Source: Gemmatimonadaceae bacterium
GTDB taxonomy: Bacteria > Gemmatimonadota > Gemmatimonadetes > Gemmatimonadales > Gemmatimonadaceae
Length of the DNA: 51,099 bases
Direction: 5' to 3'
NCBI GenBank assembly: GCA_947457545.1
Contig: CANGXD010000011.1
Span: forward strand, 1 to 51,099
Shown here: positions 50,900-51,099 of the stretch, piece by piece
Position numbering within the stretch: position 1 is the stretch's first letter
Layout of the letters: each line of letters opens with the position of its first letter
Position numbers and translations under genes: made by a program
Notes under the pieces: model-generated
Told to the model about the DNA's origin: nothing
Database searches by the model: none
Seen by the model: the letters and a program-made list of their open reading frames with translations, nothing else

Positions 50900-51099
50900 A
50901 TGGATTCGGTCAGGTTGTCCGATTTTTCGGCTGCAGCAGGTCTCGCGCTTCAATTGATTGGTGGGGTGCAACTGGTGGCCGACGGGGCACCGGTCACCGG
51001 GCGCGCCTCCCAGCGTCGACGGATGGCGCTGCTGGCGTATCTGGCCCGGAGCCCGGAACGTCGGGCGCACCGCGACCGGCTCATGGGATTGCTCTGGAC
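50900..51099 (+). CDS. BTAD/SARP-type regulator, N-terminal part (3' truncated)
   Basis: The ATG at 50900 opens a frame that runs off the window (66 residues). The part seen, LIGGVQLVADGAPVTGRASQ, then RRRMALLAYLARSPERRAHRD and LMGLLW, fits the winged-helix start of BTAD/SARP-type activators, which usually carry TPR or AAA domains later. The rest is outside the window. Confidence 0.85.
   Translation, partial: MDSVRLSDFSAAAGLALQLIGGVQLVADGAPVTGRASQRRRMALLAYLARSPERRAHRDRLMGLLW

Noticed and set aside
1..51099. CRISPR arrays, insertion sequences and prophage genes
   Set aside because: The only regular array is the 14-bp one, with no spacers; no transposase, integrase or phage structural motif was seen.

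Overview
The window is a GC-rich (mostly mid-60s % by eye), densely packed bacterial chromosome segment from a Gram-negative, probably aerobic soil or sediment organism. The gene mix (LytS/LytTR pair, many secreted S41/S1-P1/MBL/DUF305/LVIVD proteins, a BTAD-domain regulator, AraC-type hybrid kinases, low operon conservation) fits Gemmatimonadota (Gemmatimonas-like). That assignment is an inference; there is no rRNA gene to confirm it. I see no tRNA, rRNA, IS element, prophage or CRISPR array.

Layout. 1-2857 (+): the end of an RND efflux permease, then a LytS-type histidine kinase and LytTR response regulator coupled by 4-bp overlaps, closed by a perfect terminator hairpin. 2925-5515 (-): S41 processing protease and an orphan RepA-like replication initiator. 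5516-7339: a lower-GC patch with a putative lipoprotein whose signal peptide and body are split across an 11-C homopolymer, plus a three-helix membrane protein. 7448-12124 (-): a compact run of fic, Thr/Ser dehydratase, SEC-C protein, S51 peptidase and a conserved uncharacterised protein, with a repeat-bearing AT-rich promoter region upstream of fic. 12274-14679: SDR, DUF3568 lipoprotein, ADP-ribosylglycohydrolase. 14690-20200 (-): a serine-biosynthesis operon (MerR-like regulator, serA, FAD-linked oxidase, serB-like phosphatase, class V aminotransferase).

20298-30809 (-): alpha/beta hydrolase, then a signalling block: lone receiver, NtrC-type activator, PAS/GAF kinase, histone-H1-like protein with an acidic half, HD-GYP response regulator and a 1073-residue multi-GAF/PAS kinase. 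Between the H1-like gene and the HD-GYP gene lies the most striking non-coding feature: a 403-bp element (26059-26461) with two 87-bp inverted arms around a 14-bp tandem array, most of it in one 14-bp register.

30898-39954: zinc-ribbon protein, divergent glnA, Tat-signal superoxide dismutase, GT-B glycosyltransferase, Ig-like lipoprotein, S1/P1 nuclease, small HExxH protein, MBL hydrolase, nitroreductase, secreted thioredoxin-like protein. 40223-46779: an HTCS-type sensor (propeller, kinase, receiver, AraC HTH), a membrane hybrid kinase, an aldo/keto reductase and a small cysteine-containing protein. 46824-50005 (+): small secreted protein, DUF305 protein, LVIVD propeller lipoprotein and a strong terminator. 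50144-51099: a LuxR-type regulator divergent from a truncated BTAD regulator.

Working picture: an environmental heterotroph with heavy investment in two-component signalling and cell-envelope proteins. The items most worth follow-up are the 14-bp repeat element, the C11 frameshift gene, the serA-linked FAD oxidase and the acidic/basic H1-like protein.
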